Shown in pieces: positions 6,711 to 7,613 of a stretch of 7,613 bases of DNA. The first letter of the stretch is position 1. Each line of letters begins with the position of its first letter. The translations under genes were made by a program, and so were the position numbers. Origin of the DNA: a bacterium (GTDB taxonomy: Bacteria; Bacillota_I; Bacilli_A; Mycoplasmatales; Mycoplasmoidaceae); NCBI GenBank assembly GCA_017645255.1, contig JAGCPI010000004.1:1-7613 (forward strand). Direction: 5' to 3'. Under the pieces are notes generated by a model. That model saw nothing but the letters and a program-made list of their open reading frames with translations. It was not told the DNA's origin and did no database searches.

Positions 6711-7613
6711 ATGAAAAAGAAGAACAAAGTTATCATTGGGACTTTAAGTACCATTGGAATTGGTAGCATGATTATTGGGCCTGCATTAGGCTTTGCTAAC
6801 TACCAATCACCTAATAATAAGGATGCAACGAACAAGACGAATAGTCAAAAAGCAAAGACTACCAGTCTTGATGCGGCTCCAGTCTCACAAGTAAACAGTC
6901 ATACTTTTAATGACAATGCTTACTTACAAACGTTAAATCAAACTGGAATTACAAATCCAGTTGGTAAAGCATGAACGGTACAAGGTGCTTTATCATACTT
7001 TAATGCTCATTTACAAAATGACATTAATATGTTTAATTGTGCATCTATCTTTAGATGAACAGTTATTCAAAATTTCAACTATTATCTAAATGAATTAATT
7101 GGAACACTAAGTGCGAACAGTAATTTTAATGTTAGTGTACCAAATTTTAACTATTCCTTAAAGAATACTAAAAACACTAATAGCATCACTAATTTTACTT
7201 GCACTTTAAATGTAACGATTAGTTTTGTCATCACCAGCAAGAGCGATGGGGGAAGTCTAAGCTTTACTAACAATTATACTTACAATAGTTTAAAGTTAAC
7301 TCCAACCATTACTACATCTGGTTATAACGGCTATGGTGCTTTTGCATTAAGTAATAATGCATCTGGGGGTTTAACAGTTAATAATGCAACTTATTTCGAA
7401 GGAATGAAATTAAGTGGTAGTTGAAGCAACAGCGATTTTACCAATTTATTAAAAGCTAATTGATTACCAACGATTAATCCTTCAACTTCCATTACGACAT
7501 CCAACTATACTTATGCATTAGCTGACATGGTGCAAAGAGCAACCCACAGCATTAGTCTTAACAGCACCCAAGCACAATTTATTAGTATTTTACCAAGCAC
7601 CATGGTTGATACT
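6711..7613 (+). CDS. Exported Asn/Ser/Thr-rich surface protein, 3' end outside window
   Basis: The frame is open to the window end (301 codons) when TGA is Trp (four TGA, no TGG seen); the stop lies beyond the window. Residues 1-29 are an export signal: MKKKNK, then a hydrophobic Gly/Ile-rich core ending GFA, with no Cys, so signal-peptidase-I-type cleavage after Ala29 or an uncleaved anchor is likely instead of lipidation. Its layout matches the signal of the 3048 protein (KVIIGTLSTIGIGS against KILIGFIAGLGISS). Residues 30-70 are a polar linker, 85-130 look helical, and about 135-215 alternate hydrophobic and Thr/Ser/Asn residues like a beta-sandwich. No catalytic or repeat motif is seen in this part; a leucine-rich or enzymatic domain could lie downstream. 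It has two candidate promoters and a ribosome binding site. Function unknown; surface location inferred. Confidence 0.85.

Noticed and set aside
1..7613. CRISPR array, insertion sequence or prophage genes
   Set aside because: No regularly spaced direct repeats, transposase motifs or phage-like genes are visible.

Overview
The window comes from a Mollicute (a wall-less, mycoplasma-like bacterium) that reads UGA as tryptophan. All three large genes are broken by TGA codons at conserved-looking Trp positions, for example inside a transglutaminase core, while TAA and TAG occur only at true ends. By eye, the genes contain 29 in-frame TGA codons against about 5 TGG. The DNA is very AT-rich. Promoter -10 boxes, Shine-Dalgarno sites and short intrinsic terminators are bacterial in style. 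I cannot name the species.

Layout. Positions 1-563 are non-coding, with hairpins, one strong orphan terminator (352-381) and a promoter region holding a run of 14 T. Positions 564-2183 encode a 539-residue surface lipoprotein with a Ser-rich stalk and two 56-residue tandem repeats at the C-terminus. Positions 2184-3047 hold the terminator of that gene and a decayed, frameshifted gene on the minus strand. Positions 3048-6131 encode a 1027-residue secreted or lipid-anchored protein with a BspA-like leucine-rich repeat domain, two similar beta-type modules and a C-terminal transglutaminase/cysteine-protease-like domain with an intact Cys-His-Asp triad. A strong terminator follows at 6185-6214. 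Positions 6215-6710 are non-coding and carry inverted repeats and two candidate promoters. From 6711 to the window end runs the N-terminal 301 codons of a third exported Asn/Ser/Thr-rich protein.

The genes are three separate same-strand units, each with its own upstream signals; the first two end in visible terminators, and the third is cut by the window edge. All three intact products have a Lys-rich N-terminus plus one hydrophobic segment, so the locus looks like a surface-protein cluster. The most notable points are the fusion of a leucine-rich repeat to a transglutaminase fold in an organism with no peptidoglycan, and the long T tract just upstream of the -10 box of the first lipoprotein gene, a layout that recalls phase-variable mycoplasma lipoproteins.
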